From UBA6049 sp965662345 (GTDB lineage: Bacteria; Bacteroidota; Bacteroidia; Flavobacteriales_G; Salibacteraceae): a stretch of 37,162 nucleotides of DNA. The notes below the pieces were generated by a model. That model was not told where the DNA came from, ran no database searches, and saw only the letters and a list, made by a program, of their open reading frames with translations. The stretch is from contig CBFIHE010000022.1 of NCBI GenBank assembly GCA_965662345.1, positions 1-37,162 on the forward strand, read 5' to 3'. Positions 1 to 8,186 of the stretch are shown here, one piece after another. The stretch's first letter is position 1. Each line of letters opens with the position of its first letter. Both the position numbers and the translations under genes were made by a program.

Positions 1-1170
1 TTCTCTGCATTGGCTTTTAAGATTGCAACTGACCCCTTTGTAGGTCGCTTGTGTTTCACTAGAGCTTATTCTGGATCGTTAGAGTCTGGTTCGTATGTGC
101 TGAACACACGTACTGGAAAGAAAGAGCGTATTTCTAGAATTTATCAAATGCATGCTAACAAGCAGCAGCAAATTGATAGCTTAAACTGTGGAGATATTGC
201 AGCGCTTGTTGGGTTTAAAGATATCAAAACAGGTGATACACTTTGTGCTGAAAAATCACCAATTGTATTGGAATCAATGGATTTCCCAGATCCAGTTATC
301 GGTGTTGCTGTTGAGCCTAAGACGCAAGCAGACGTAGATAAATTGGGAATGGCTCTAGCGAAATTGGCTGAAGAAGATCCGACATTCCAAGTACATACAG
401 ATGAAGAAAGCGGTCAAACCGTAATCTCTGGTATGGGTGAGCTTCACTTAGATATTATTATCGATCGCCTTAAGCGTGAGTTTAAAGTAGAGGCTAACCA
501 AGGTGCTCCACAGGTATCTTACAAAGAAGCGATTACAAGTAGCGTTGAACACAGAGAAGTGTACAAAAAGCAAACAGGTGGTCGTGGTAAGTTTGCCGAT
601 ATTCAAGTTCGCATTGAGCCTGCTGAAGAAGGTAAAGAAGGACTAGAATTTGTTAATAAGATCAAAGGTGGTAATGTACCAAAGGAATTCATTCCTTCAG
701 TTGAAAAAGGTTTCAAAGAAGCAATGAAAAACGGTGTATTGGCTGGCTACGTAATTGACTCTTTGAAAGTAACTCTCTTTGATGGTTCATTCCACCCTGT
801 GGATTCTGACCAGCTTTCTTTTGAGTTGGCTGCTAAGATGGCGTACAGAAGTGCTGCCCCTAAAGCGGGTGCTGTACTAATGGAGCCTGTAATGAAAGTG
901 GAGGTTCTCACTCCAGAAGAAAATATGGGTGATATTGTAGCAGATTTCAACCGAAGAAGAGGTATTGTGAACGGAATGGGCGATAGAGCTGGTTCCAAAG
1001 TGGTGAAAGCTTTTGTGCCTTTATCAGAGATGTTTGGTTACGTAACGCAGTTGAGAACAATTTCATCAGGTAGAGCAACATCTACCATGGAGTTCGATCA
1101 CTATGAGCAAGTACCAGCAAACTTGGCAGAGGAAATCATAGCGAAAGCAAAAGGAAAAGTAACTGCTTAA
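1..1170 (+). CDS. fusA: Elongation factor G, 3' portion (5' end outside window)
   Basis: EF-G is the GTPase that drives ribosomal translocation and, with RRF, ribosome recycling. The reading frame is open from base 1 (Phe-Ser-Ala-Leu-Ala-Phe-Lys), so the gene starts upstream. The 389 residues seen are roughly the last 55% of a protein of about 700 residues, so the G domain and its P-loop lie outside the window. Visible are the end of domain II (TDPFVGRL at the start), domain III with GMGELHLDI, and domain IV/V with GGRGKFAD and the C-terminal RGIVNGMGDRAG stretch. The stop is 11 bases before rpsJ, with no tuf gene between. That links the str and S10 clusters into one likely transcript. The identification is secure; only the start is missing. 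Confidence 0.97.
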   Translation, partial: FSALAFKIATDPFVGRLCFTRAYSGSLESGSYVLNTRTGKKERISRIYQMHANKQQQIDSLNCGDIAALVGFKDIKTGDTLCAEKSPIVLESMDFPDPVIGVAVEPKTQADVDKLGMALAKLAEEDPTFQVHTDEESGQTVISGMGELHLDIIIDRLKREFKVEANQGAPQVSYKEAITSSVEHREVYKKQTGGRGKFADIQVRIEPAEEGKEGLEFVNKIKGGNVPKEFIPSVEKGFKEAMKNGVLAGYVIDSLKVTLFDGSFHPVDSDQLSFELAAKMAYRSAAPKAGAVLMEPVMKVEVLTPEENMGDIVADFNRRRGIVNGMGDRAGSKVVKAFVPLSEMFGYVTQLRTISSGRATSTMEFDHYEQVPANLAEEIIAKAKGKVTA

Positions 1171-1181
1171 TTTATCATAAG

Positions 1182-1487
1182 ATGGCGCAAAAGATTCGCA
1201 TAAAATTGAAGTCATACGATCACAATCTTGTTGATAAATCAGCAGATAAGATCGTGAAAACCGTAAAATCTACGGGAGCAGTCGTGAACGGACCAATTCC
1301 GCTTCCGACAAAGAAGAAAATCTTCACGGTGTTACGTTCACCGCACGTTAATAAAAAGTCTCGTGAGCAATTCCAGTTGAGTACGTACAAGCGTTTGATG
1401 GACATTTATAGTTCATCATCCAAAACGGTTGATGCGTTGATGCGTTTGGAGCTTCCAAGCGGGGTAGAAGTAGAAATTAAAGTCTAA
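1182..1487 (+). CDS. rpsJ: 30S ribosomal protein S10
   Basis: S10 is a small-subunit head protein (and, as NusE, a transcription antitermination partner of NusB). The 101 residues match the usual length of about 103. The diagnostic SPHVNKKSREQF motif lies near residues 51-63, in the loop that reaches into the head. The ATG at 1182 is 11 bases after the fusA stop and 11 bases before rplC, so it sits inside a continuous operon. I see no promoter or leader structure in the short gap before it, which argues against an S10-leader attenuator of the E. coli type here. Confidence 0.97.
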   Translation: MAQKIRIKLKSYDHNLVDKSADKIVKTVKSTGAVVNGPIPLPTKKKIFTVLRSPHVNKKSREQFQLSTYKRLMDIYSSSSKTVDALMRLELPSGVEVEIKV

Positions 1488-1498
1488 AGGACAAAGCG

Positions 1499-2122
1499 AT
1501 GTTAGGAATTATAGGTAGAAAAGTCGGGATGACCAGTGTCTACTCCGAAGAGGGTAAAAACTTGCCTGTTACGGTTATTGAGGCCGGTCCTTGCGTTGTA
1601 ACTGATATCCGTACGGAAGAGAAGGACGGTTATAAAGCAGTACAATTAGGATTTGAAGACAAGAAGGAAAAGCACACGAACAGTGCGGAAATGGGCCAAT
1701 TTAAAAAGGCTGGCATTTCTCCCAAAAGAAAAGTAGTGGAATTCCGCGACTTTAGTGGCGAGGTGAATATTGGAGACACTGTAGATGCTTCTGTATTAGA
1801 AGAAGGAGCATTCGTAGATGTTATCGGCACTTCAAAAGGTAAAGGATTCCAAGGGGTTGTTAAGCGTCACGGTTTTGGTGGTGTTGGGCAACGTACCCAC
1901 GGTCAACACAACCGAGAAAGAGCGCCAGGTTCTATAGGTGCAGCTTCATACCCTGCACGTGTGTTCAAAGGAATGCGCATGGCTGGTAGAGATGGAGGAA
2001 AGCGTGTGAAGGCACAGAACCTTCAACTTGTAAAGGTGTTGGCAGATAAGAATTTATTGTTGGTTAAAGGTTCCGTTCCCGGTGCTAACGGATCATATGT
2101 AATTATTGAATCATGGAATTAA
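1499..2122 (+). CDS. rplC: 50S ribosomal protein L3
   Basis: L3 is an early 23S rRNA-binding assembly protein whose long loop reaches the peptidyl transferase centre. The 207 residues are close to the usual 209. The N-terminus MLGIIGRKVGMT and the central loop segment GFGGVGQRTHGQHN (around residues 125-138) are family signatures. The last ten bases of the gene overlap the start of rplD, so the two are probably translationally coupled. An AAGGA-like run lies just upstream of the ATG. Confidence 0.97.
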   Translation: MLGIIGRKVGMTSVYSEEGKNLPVTVIEAGPCVVTDIRTEEKDGYKAVQLGFEDKKEKHTNSAEMGQFKKAGISPKRKVVEFRDFSGEVNIGDTVDASVLEEGAFVDVIGTSKGKGFQGVVKRHGFGGVGQRTHGQHNRERAPGSIGAASYPARVFKGMRMAGRDGGKRVKAQNLQLVKVLADKNLLLVKGSVPGANGSYVIIESWN

Positions 2123-2739
2123 GCGTAGTAGATCAAGCCGGAAAAGACACGGGAAGAAAAGTAACGCTTAGCGATGCTGTTTTTGGCATAGAGCCAAATA
2201 AGCACGTGGTTTACTTGGATGTAAAACAATACCTAGCAAACCAGCGTCAAGGTACTCACAAGTCTAAAGAACGCGGTGAAATAGCAGGAAGTACACGTAA
2301 GATAAAGCGTCAAAAAGGTACAGGTACTGCTCGTGCGGGTAGTATCAAGTCACCAGTTTTCAGAGGTGGGGGTAGAGTTTTCGGTCCTCAACCAAGAGAC
2401 TACGGGTTTAAACTGAATAAGAAGGTTAAGAAATTGGCCAGAAGATCAGTGTTGACTACGAAGGCAACTGGAGGCAATATCATGGTAGTTGAGAACTTGA
2501 ATTTCGAAACTCCAAAGACAAAACAATATGTGAGTCTTTTAGAGAATCTGAAGGTTTCAGACAAAAAATCTCTTCTAGTTCTTGCTGAAGAAAATAAAAA
2601 TGTATATTTGTCGGCTCGAAATTTAAGAGGGGTTAAGGTTGTAAGCGCCTCGGAGCTAAACACTTACGATGTTTTGAATGCTTCAAAGCTTATTTTGTGT
2701 GAAGGCTCAATTGAGAAGATAGAAACCGTTTTAAGTTAA
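2113..2739 (+). CDS. rplD: 50S ribosomal protein L4
   Basis: L4 binds 23S rRNA domain I and its extended loop lines the peptide exit tunnel. The product is 208 residues (E. coli 201). The tunnel loop is recognisable at about residues 58-100, rich in Arg/Lys/Gly and including KRQKGTGTARAGS and GGGRVFGPQPRDY. The ATG at 2113 lies inside the end of rplC, a 10-base overlap. No later Met gives a complete N-terminal beta strand, so I keep this start. In enterobacteria L4 also represses its own operon; nothing in this sequence lets me claim that here. Confidence 0.96.
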   Translation: MELSVVDQAGKDTGRKVTLSDAVFGIEPNKHVVYLDVKQYLANQRQGTHKSKERGEIAGSTRKIKRQKGTGTARAGSIKSPVFRGGGRVFGPQPRDYGFKLNKKVKKLARRSVLTTKATGGNIMVVENLNFETPKTKQYVSLLENLKVSDKKSLLVLAEENKNVYLSARNLRGVKVVSASELNTYDVLNASKLILCEGSIEKIETVLS

Positions 2740-2744
2740 CAGCG

Positions 2745-3035
2745 ATGGGAGTTTTAGTAAAGCCGATAATAACGGAAAAGATGACACGCGAAGGAGAGCG
2801 TAACAACAAATTCGCTTTTGTTGTTGAACGCAAAGCCGACAAGAGTCAGATTAAAAGTGCCATTGAAGAACGCTACGAGGTAACTGTAGAATCTGTTAAC
2901 ACAATGGTTACTCCTGGGAAGCGTAAGGTGCGCTACACCAAGTCAGGAGTTCAAGAAGGGCGAGTTGGTCCTATGAAAAAAGCTGTAGTTACATTGAAAG
3001 ACGGAGACGTCATCGATTTCTACAGTAATATATAA
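2745..3035 (+). CDS. rplW: 50S ribosomal protein L23
   Basis: L23 sits at the peptide exit tunnel mouth and docks trigger factor and SRP. The 96 residues are typical. The N-terminal KPIITEKM motif is the family hallmark, followed by KFAFVVERKADK and the basic extended loop around residues 58-70 (PGKRKVRYTKSG). It follows rplD by five bases and precedes rplB by 25 bases. Confidence 0.96.
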   Translation: MGVLVKPIITEKMTREGERNNKFAFVVERKADKSQIKSAIEERYEVTVESVNTMVTPGKRKVRYTKSGVQEGRVGPMKKAVVTLKDGDVIDFYSNI

Positions 3036-3060
3036 GTAGAATTAAGGAGTAGATAATAAA

Positions 3061-3885
3061 ATGCCAGTACGTAAATTAAAACCTATTACTCCAGGGCAGC
3101 GTTTCCGCGTGGTTAATGCTTTCGATAGCATTACTACAGACAAACCGGAAAAGAGCTTGCTTGAGCCCATTAAGAAATCGGGCGGACGTAACAATACGGG
3201 TAAAATGACCATGCGCTACAGAGGTGGTGGTCATAAGAGACGTTACCGTATCATAGACTTCAAAAGAGATAAGCAAAACGTTGAAGGTTCTGTAAAGACC
3301 GTTGAATACGATCCAAACAGATCAGCTCGGATTGCTTTAATCGAGTATAAAGACGGGGACAAGCGATACATAATCGCGCCTCACGGAATTGAGCCTGGAC
3401 AAACTGTTGTTTCAGGAAAAGGAGTAGCTCCAGAATTGGGGAACTGTCTTTACATGAACGAGATTCCACTCGGTACTATCATTCACAATATAGAGCTTCG
3501 CCCAGGTCAAGGTGCCAAGATGGCAAGAAGTGCTGGTTCTTACGCTCAATTGGTAGCGAAAGAAGGAAAGTACGTTGTGCTTCGTTTGCCTTCAGGTGAA
3601 ACACGTATGGTACTTGGTACTTGTATGGCAACCATTGGTTCAGTTTCAAACTCCGAGCATTCGTTGCAGAGAGGTGGAAAAGCAGGTGCAGCCCGTTGGA
3701 AGGGTCGCAGACCACGCGTACGTGGTGTTGTTATGAACCCAGTAGATCACCCGATGGGTGGTGGTGAAGGTCGCCAGTCAGGTGGACACCCACGTTCTAG
3801 AAAAGGTCTTCCTGCTAAAGGTTACAAGACTCGTTCTAAGAAAAAGATGTCGAACAGATATATCCTCGAGGGTAGAAAAAAATAA
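3061..3885 (+). CDS. rplB: 50S ribosomal protein L2
   Basis: L2 is a primary 23S rRNA binder needed for subunit joining and near the peptidyl transferase centre. The 274 residues match E. coli L2 (273). RNA-binding segments include GGRNNTGKMT and GGGHKRRYR near residues 41-61 and GKAGAARWKGRRPRVRG in the C-terminal half. The conserved C-terminal loop reads NPVDHPMGGGEGR: the functionally studied His of the DHP triplet is kept, while the second His of the E. coli DHPHGGG loop is Met. An AAGGAG run lies 11 bases before the ATG. Confidence 0.97.
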   Translation: MPVRKLKPITPGQRFRVVNAFDSITTDKPEKSLLEPIKKSGGRNNTGKMTMRYRGGGHKRRYRIIDFKRDKQNVEGSVKTVEYDPNRSARIALIEYKDGDKRYIIAPHGIEPGQTVVSGKGVAPELGNCLYMNEIPLGTIIHNIELRPGQGAKMARSAGSYAQLVAKEGKYVVLRLPSGETRMVLGTCMATIGSVSNSEHSLQRGGKAGAARWKGRRPRVRGVVMNPVDHPMGGGEGRQSGGHPRSRKGLPAKGYKTRSKKKMSNRYILEGRKK

Positions 3886-3891
3886 GGAGCA

Positions 3892-4173
3892 ATGGCTAGA
3901 TCGTTAAAGAAACCCCCGTTTGTACATTATAAGCTCGCTCAGCGTGTAGACGCTATGCAAGAGAGTACAAAGAAGAGCACAATAAAAACGTGGTCAAGAG
4001 CTTCTATGATTACTCCTGACTTCGTAGGATTGACTATTACCGTTCACAACGGAAATAAGTTCATACCAGTTTTCGTAACTGAGAATATGGTAGGACATAA
4101 GCTTGGAGAGTTTGCTCCAACGCGTAATTTCCGTGGTCATGCCGGTAATAAAAAAGATAAAGGCAAAAGGTAA
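3892..4173 (+). CDS. rpsS: 30S ribosomal protein S19
   Basis: S19 pairs with S13 in the 30S head. The 93 residues are the usual length (92). MARSLKKPPFV at the N-terminus, then TWSRASMITPDFVG and the C-terminal GEFAPTRNFRGHAG are family signatures. The ATG lies six bases after rplB. An AAGGAG run ends only two bases before it, too near for a normal Shine-Dalgarno spacing. Confidence 0.97.
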   Translation: MARSLKKPPFVHYKLAQRVDAMQESTKKSTIKTWSRASMITPDFVGLTITVHNGNKFIPVFVTENMVGHKLGEFAPTRNFRGHAGNKKDKGKR

Positions 4174-4179
4174 TAGGTC

Positions 4180-4581
4180 ATGGGAGCAAGAAAGAAAATT
4201 GCTGCAGAAAAGCGCAAAGAAGAAAGAAAGAGCACGTATTTAGCTAAGCTGAATAACTGCCCTACTTCTCCTCGCAAGATGAGATTAGTTGCCGATTTGA
4301 TTGCCGGTATGGATGTAGAAAAGGCTGCTGCTGTACTTCAGTTCTCTAAGAAAGAAGCGTCTATCCGTATGGAAAAGCTACTTCGTTCTGCTGTTGCGAA
4401 TTACGAGCAGAAATCTGGAGAAAGCGCAGACGGAGCAGGACTTTTTGTAAAGGAAGTGAAAGTAGACGGAGGTCGCATGTTGAAGCGTATTCAGCCAGCT
4501 CCTCAAGGTCGTGCACATCGCATCCGCAAAAGATCGAACCACGTTACAATGATTTTGGACACTAAAGAGGCAAACGCATAA
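4180..4581 (+). CDS. rplV: 50S ribosomal protein L22
   Basis: L22 spans the large subunit and its beta hairpin forms part of the exit tunnel constriction. The product is 133 residues against 110 in E. coli. The extra length is mostly an N-terminal Lys/Glu/Arg-rich stretch of about 20 residues before the family core begins at STYLAKLNNCPTSPRKMRLV. The tunnel hairpin is visible as VDGGRMLKRIQPAPQGRAHRIRK split around residues 98-120. The start six bases after rpsS fits operon spacing; a shorter start is not supported because no Met lies at the core boundary. Confidence 0.96.
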   Translation: MGARKKIAAEKRKEERKSTYLAKLNNCPTSPRKMRLVADLIAGMDVEKAAAVLQFSKKEASIRMEKLLRSAVANYEQKSGESADGAGLFVKEVKVDGGRMLKRIQPAPQGRAHRIRKRSNHVTMILDTKEANA

Positions 4582-4586
4582 TTCAA

Positions 4587-5291
4587 ATGGGACAAAAGAC
4601 AAATCCAATCGGAAATAGATTAGGTTTCATCAGAGGATGGGAATCTAACTGGTACGGAGGAGATGACTATGGTGATAAAATTGCCGAAGACTATCAAATC
4701 CGTAGATATTTGAACGCCCGTTTGAGAAAAGCAAGCGTTTCCAGAATTATCATTGAGCGTACACTAAAACTAGTTACCGTTACAATACACACGGCTCGTC
4801 CGGGTATAATCATTGGTAAAGGTGGTCAAGAAGTTGACAAGCTTAAGGAAGAGTTGAAGAAGCTTACGGAAAAAGAAGTTCAAATCAACATATTTGAAAT
4901 TAAGCGTCCAGAGCTTGATGCTCGATTAGTTGCAGACAGCATTGCGCGTCAAATTGAAGGAAGAATCTCTTTTAGACGCGCAACTAAAATGGCGATTGCT
5001 TCAACCATGCGAATGGGAGCAGAGGGAATCAAAGTTTTGATTAGCGGTCGTTTGAATGGAGCTGAAATGGCTCGTTCTGAAGCGTACAAAGAAGGAAGAA
5101 CACCTTTGCATACATTTCGTGCGGATATTGATTACGCATTGAGTGAAGCCCACACAACTTATGGCCGTATAGGTATCAAAGTGTGGATTTGTAAAGGAGA
5201 AGTTTATGGAAAGCGTGATCTGAGCCCGAACTTTGGTGAAAAATCCAAAGGCCCTAAAGGTGGTGGTAAGTTCAGAGGTAAGCGTAAATAA
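4587..5291 (+). CDS. rpsC: 30S ribosomal protein S3
   Basis: S3 lies at the mRNA entry site and contributes to mRNA unwinding. The 234 residues match E. coli (233). MGQKTNPIGNRLG at the N-terminus and the KH-domain loop PGIIIGKGGQEVDKL (around residues 71-85) are clear, followed by the S3 C-terminal domain with GAEMARSEAYKEGRTPLHT. The tail is Lys/Gly rich. It follows rplV by five bases. Confidence 0.97.
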   Translation: MGQKTNPIGNRLGFIRGWESNWYGGDDYGDKIAEDYQIRRYLNARLRKASVSRIIIERTLKLVTVTIHTARPGIIIGKGGQEVDKLKEELKKLTEKEVQINIFEIKRPELDARLVADSIARQIEGRISFRRATKMAIASTMRMGAEGIKVLISGRLNGAEMARSEAYKEGRTPLHTFRADIDYALSEAHTTYGRIGIKVWICKGEVYGKRDLSPNFGEKSKGPKGGGKFRGKRK

Positions 5292-5314
5292 TTAACGGTT
5301 GAACGAGCAGAAAG

Positions 5315-5734
5315 ATGTTACAGCCTAAGAAAGTAAAGCACAGAAAGGTCCAGAAAGGACGTATTAAGGGAGTAGCTTCAAGAGGTCAAGAGATTGCCTT
5401 TGGAACGTTTGGGCTTAAAAGCCTAGCAGCTACACGTATCACCTCCAGACAGATAGAGGCTGCACGTATCGCAATGACGCGTTACATGAAGCGCGAAGGT
5501 CAGGTTTGGATACGTATATTCCCTGACACCCCAATTACAAGTAAGCCTGCAGAGGTACGTATGGGTAAGGGTAAGGGTGCCTTAGATCACTGGGTAGCGA
5601 AAGTGAAACCAGGAAGAATAATGTTTGAGATTGACGGTGTGTCTGATGAAGTTGCGCATGAAGCATTGCGCCTAGCTGCTCAGAAACTGCCAGTTAAAAC
5701 CAAAACAGTGGTTCGTAGAGATCACGTAGCTTAA
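5315..5734 (+). CDS. rplP: 50S ribosomal protein L16
   Basis: L16 binds near the A-site and the L11 stalk base and organises the tRNA accommodation corridor. The 139 residues are typical (136). MLQPKKVKHRK at the N-terminus, then GQEIAFGTFGLK, the KREGQVWIRIFPD segment and RMGKGKGALDHWVAKVKPG are diagnostic. It lies 23 bases after rpsC and 11 bases before rpmC. Confidence 0.97.
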   Translation: MLQPKKVKHRKVQKGRIKGVASRGQEIAFGTFGLKSLAATRITSRQIEAARIAMTRYMKREGQVWIRIFPDTPITSKPAEVRMGKGKGALDHWVAKVKPGRIMFEIDGVSDEVAHEALRLAAQKLPVKTKTVVRRDHVA

Positions 5735-5745
5735 AGGAAGGTAAA

Positions 5746-5949
5746 ATGAAGCAGTCCATTATTCGTGAGATGACTTCCGATGAAATCATCGAAAGAATTG
5801 AAATTGAAGCAGCAGCTCTAGAGCAGATGCAAATGAACCACAAGGTATCTCAGCTTGAGAACCCCATTCAAATTCGTGAAAAGCGCAGAGCTATTGCGAG
5901 GATGAAGACTGAATTGAAGAAAAGAGAATTGAACGAGCAAACCAAATAA
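5746..5949 (+). CDS. rpmC: 50S ribosomal protein L29
   Basis: L29 is a small two-helix protein near the exit tunnel, next to L23. The 67 residues are near the usual 63. The N-terminal EMTSDEIIERIEIE helix and the second helix containing NPIQIREKRRAIARMKTEL (around residues 40-57) identify the family. A purine-rich run (AAGGAAGG) ends four bases before the ATG, one of the better placed SD-like elements in the cluster. Confidence 0.95.
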   Translation: MKQSIIREMTSDEIIERIEIEAAALEQMQMNHKVSQLENPIQIREKRRAIARMKTELKKRELNEQTK

Positions 5950-5952
5950 GCC

Positions 5953-6207
5953 ATGGAAAGAAATTTGAGAAAAGAGCGTATCGGTGTGGTGACCAGTTCT
6001 GCTATGGAGAAATCAATTGTGGTTTCTGTGGAGCGTAAAGAAAAGCACCCGATCTATGGCAAGTTCGTGAAGAAAACCAAGAAATTCAAAGCGCATGACG
6101 ATAAGAACGAATGCGGTGTTGGTGACACGGTTAGAATCATGGAAACACGCCCACTGAGTAAAACGAAGAATTGGCGTTTGGTTGAGATAATTGAAAAAGC
6201 TAAGTAA
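5953..6207 (+). CDS. rpsQ: 30S ribosomal protein S17
   Basis: S17 is an OB-fold protein that binds 16S rRNA early in 30S assembly. The length of 84 residues equals that of E. coli. RKERIGVVTSSAMEKSIVVSV, split over the first two strands, then KHPIYGKFVKKTKKFKAHD and GDTVRIMETRPLSKTKNWRL are typical. It starts three bases after the rpmC stop. Confidence 0.96.
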   Translation: MERNLRKERIGVVTSSAMEKSIVVSVERKEKHPIYGKFVKKTKKFKAHDDKNECGVGDTVRIMETRPLSKTKNWRLVEIIEKAK

Positions 6208-6232
6208 GCTTCACAAGTAAGATTACCGAAAG

Positions 6233-6601
6233 ATGATACAGCAGGAATCAAGGTTAGGTGTGGCAGACAACAGCGGAGCGAAAGAAGTTTTGTGTATTCG
6301 CGTATTAGGCGGTACCAAAAGAAGATATGCTTCAGTTGGAGATAAAATTGTCGTATCTGTTAAGAATGCGATGCCTAATGGTAACGTTAAGAAAGGACAA
6401 GTTAGTCCAGCAGTTGTTGTTAGAACGCGTAAAGAAGTTAGAAGGCCTGATGGGTCTTACATCCGTTTCGATGAGAACGCGGTGGTTCTTTTGAACGCGG
6501 CCGGAGAAATGCGCGGTACACGTATTTTCGGTCCCGTAGCTCGTGAGCTTCGAGACAAGCAATTCATGAAAATCGTTTCACTTGCACCGGAAGTACTTTA
6601 A
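6233..6601 (+). CDS. rplN: 50S ribosomal protein L14
   Basis: L14 lies at the subunit interface and contacts 16S helix 14. The 122 residues match the family (123). MIQQESRLGVADNSGAKE at the N-terminus and the central RPDGSYIRFDENAVVLLN and GTRIFGPVARELR are diagnostic. It lies 25 bases after rpsQ. Confidence 0.97.
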   Translation: MIQQESRLGVADNSGAKEVLCIRVLGGTKRRYASVGDKIVVSVKNAMPNGNVKKGQVSPAVVVRTRKEVRRPDGSYIRFDENAVVLLNAAGEMRGTRIFGPVARELRDKQFMKIVSLAPEVL

Positions 6602-6610
6602 TTAAGGAAC

Positions 6611-6934
6611 ATGAAACAGAAACTTCACATAAAAGTTGGCGATACTGTAAAAGTATTGGCGGGCGAGGAAAAAGGAAAATCCGGCAAAGTACTGGAGATT
6701 CTTCGTGCCAAGAACAGAGCTACTGTTGAAGGTTTGAACATGGTGAAAGTTCACCAGAAACCTTCAGCAACCAGTCCGCAAGGTGGTATTGTAGAGCGCG
6801 AGGCAGGAATTCATATCTCTAATTTGATGGTCGTAGACGGTGCTGGAAATGCTACACGTATAGGACGTAGAAAGAACGATGAGGATAAGCTTGTTCGTTT
6901 TTCTAAAAAATCAGGGGAGGAAATCAAGTCATGA
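6611..6934 (+). CDS. rplX: 50S ribosomal protein L24
   Basis: L24 is an assembly initiator with a KOW fold. The 107 residues are typical (104). The KOW motif is visible as GDTVKVLAGEEKGKSGKVL (about residues 11-29), followed by VEGLNMVKVHQKP and EREAGIHISNLMVVD. Its final four bases (ATGA) overlap the rplE start. Confidence 0.96.
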   Translation: MKQKLHIKVGDTVKVLAGEEKGKSGKVLEILRAKNRATVEGLNMVKVHQKPSATSPQGGIVEREAGIHISNLMVVDGAGNATRIGRRKNDEDKLVRFSKKSGEEIKS

Positions 6935-7476
6935 GTTACACACCAAGACTGAAAACACAGTATAAAGAGAGTATAGTTCCATCTTTAATGGAGCGTTTTG
7001 GATATAAGAGTATCATGCAGGCTCCTCGTTTGACCAAAATTGTTTTGAGTCAGGGTTTGGGAAGTGCTACTTCAGATAAGAAGTTAGTTGACAATGCCGT
7101 AAATGAGATGACTCAAATTGCTGGTCAAAAAGCGATTCCTACTTATTCTAAAAAGGATATCTCAAACTTCAAGTTGAGAAAAGGAATGCCAATTGGTGCC
7201 AAAGTTACCTTGCGTGGTGATAATATGTATGAGTTCTTAGATCGCCTTGTATCAATTTCTCTACCCAGAACGAGAGACTTTAGAGGTGTTCCAAGAAAGT
7301 TAGATGGTAGGGGTAATTACAACTTGGGGATTAAGGAACAAATTATTTTCCCTGAGATTGATATCGATAAGGTGCCAAATATTACGGGTATGGATATCAC
7401 GCTGGTTACTACTGCAAATACAGATGAAGAAGGGTTTGCTTTATTGGAATCATTAGGCTTACCATTTAAAAAATAA
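6931..7476 (+). CDS. rplE: 50S ribosomal protein L5
   Basis: L5 binds 5S rRNA and forms the intersubunit bridge to S13. The 181 residues are typical (179). The MQAPRLTKIVLSQGLG segment, GQKAIPTYSKKDISNFKLRKG (split), and the C-terminal PEIDIDKVPNITGMDITLV are family features. The start overlaps the rplX stop as ATGA, so translation is probably coupled. Confidence 0.97.
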   Translation: MSYTPRLKTQYKESIVPSLMERFGYKSIMQAPRLTKIVLSQGLGSATSDKKLVDNAVNEMTQIAGQKAIPTYSKKDISNFKLRKGMPIGAKVTLRGDNMYEFLDRLVSISLPRTRDFRGVPRKLDGRGNYNLGIKEQIIFPEIDIDKVPNITGMDITLVTTANTDEEGFALLESLGLPFKK

Positions 7477-7488
7477 TTCGGAGAAGAG

Positions 7489-7758
7489 ATGGCTAAAGAA
7501 TCAATGAAAGCACGCGAGCGCAAGAGAGAAAGACTCGTTGCCAAATATGCAGATAAGCGTGCACAACTGAAGGCAGAAGGTCGTTGGGATGAGCTTCAAA
7601 AGCTCCCTAAAAATTCTTCATCCGTTCGTTTACACAACAGATGTAAGCTTACAGGGCGTCCACGTGGATATATGAGAAACTTCGGTATCTCACGTGTAAC
7701 GTTTAGAAAAATGGCGGTTGCTGGGTTAATTCCTGGTGTAACCAAAGCAAGTTGGTAA
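7489..7758 (+). CDS. rpsN: 30S ribosomal protein S14, zinc-independent form
   Basis: S14 is a late-assembling protein of the 30S head. The 89-residue product belongs to the form lacking the four-cysteine zinc ribbon: only one Cys is present, in HNRCKLTGRPRGYMRNFG (about residues 50-67). The conserved end GLIPGVTKASW is intact. It therefore should not need zinc, in line with the zinc-free L36 in this cluster. Confidence 0.96.
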   Translation: MAKESMKARERKRERLVAKYADKRAQLKAEGRWDELQKLPKNSSSVRLHNRCKLTGRPRGYMRNFGISRVTFRKMAVAGLIPGVTKASW

Positions 7759-7775
7759 TTTAAAGAAGGTAGAAA

Positions 7776-8174
7776 ATGACTGATCCAATAGCAGATTACC
7801 TTACACGCATCAGAAATGGTGTTTCAGCAGGACATAGAGTAGTTGAAATTCCATCATCTAATGTTAAGAAAGAAATGACAAAAATCCTTTTTGATAAAGG
7901 ATATATTTTGAACTACAAGTTCGAAGATGAGAGTGGTCCTCAAGGCACAATTAAAATTGCATTGAAATACCACCCGAAGACTAAAGTTTCAGCCATTAGA
8001 GAAATGAAACGAGTGAGTACGCCCGGACTCAGAACTTACACAGGTGCAAAAGAATTGCCGCGTGTATTGAATGGATTGGGTATTGCCATCGTTTCTACTT
8101 CTAAAGGAATGATGACTGACAAAGAAGCAAGATTGTTGAATGTTGGCGGAGAAGTGATCTGCTACGTTTCATAA
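7776..8174 (+). CDS. rpsH: 30S ribosomal protein S8
   Basis: S8 binds the central domain of 16S rRNA and, in enterobacteria, represses the spc operon. The 132 residues are typical (130). MTDPIADYLTRIRNG at the N-terminus and the C-terminal GLGIAIVSTSKGMMTDKEAR, split around residues 105-124, are diagnostic. A GAAGG run lies a few bases upstream of the ATG. Confidence 0.97.
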   Translation: MTDPIADYLTRIRNGVSAGHRVVEIPSSNVKKEMTKILFDKGYILNYKFEDESGPQGTIKIALKYHPKTKVSAIREMKRVSTPGLRTYTGAKELPRVLNGLGIAIVSTSKGMMTDKEARLLNVGGEVICYVS

Positions 8175-8186
8175 GAAGAAGAAGCT

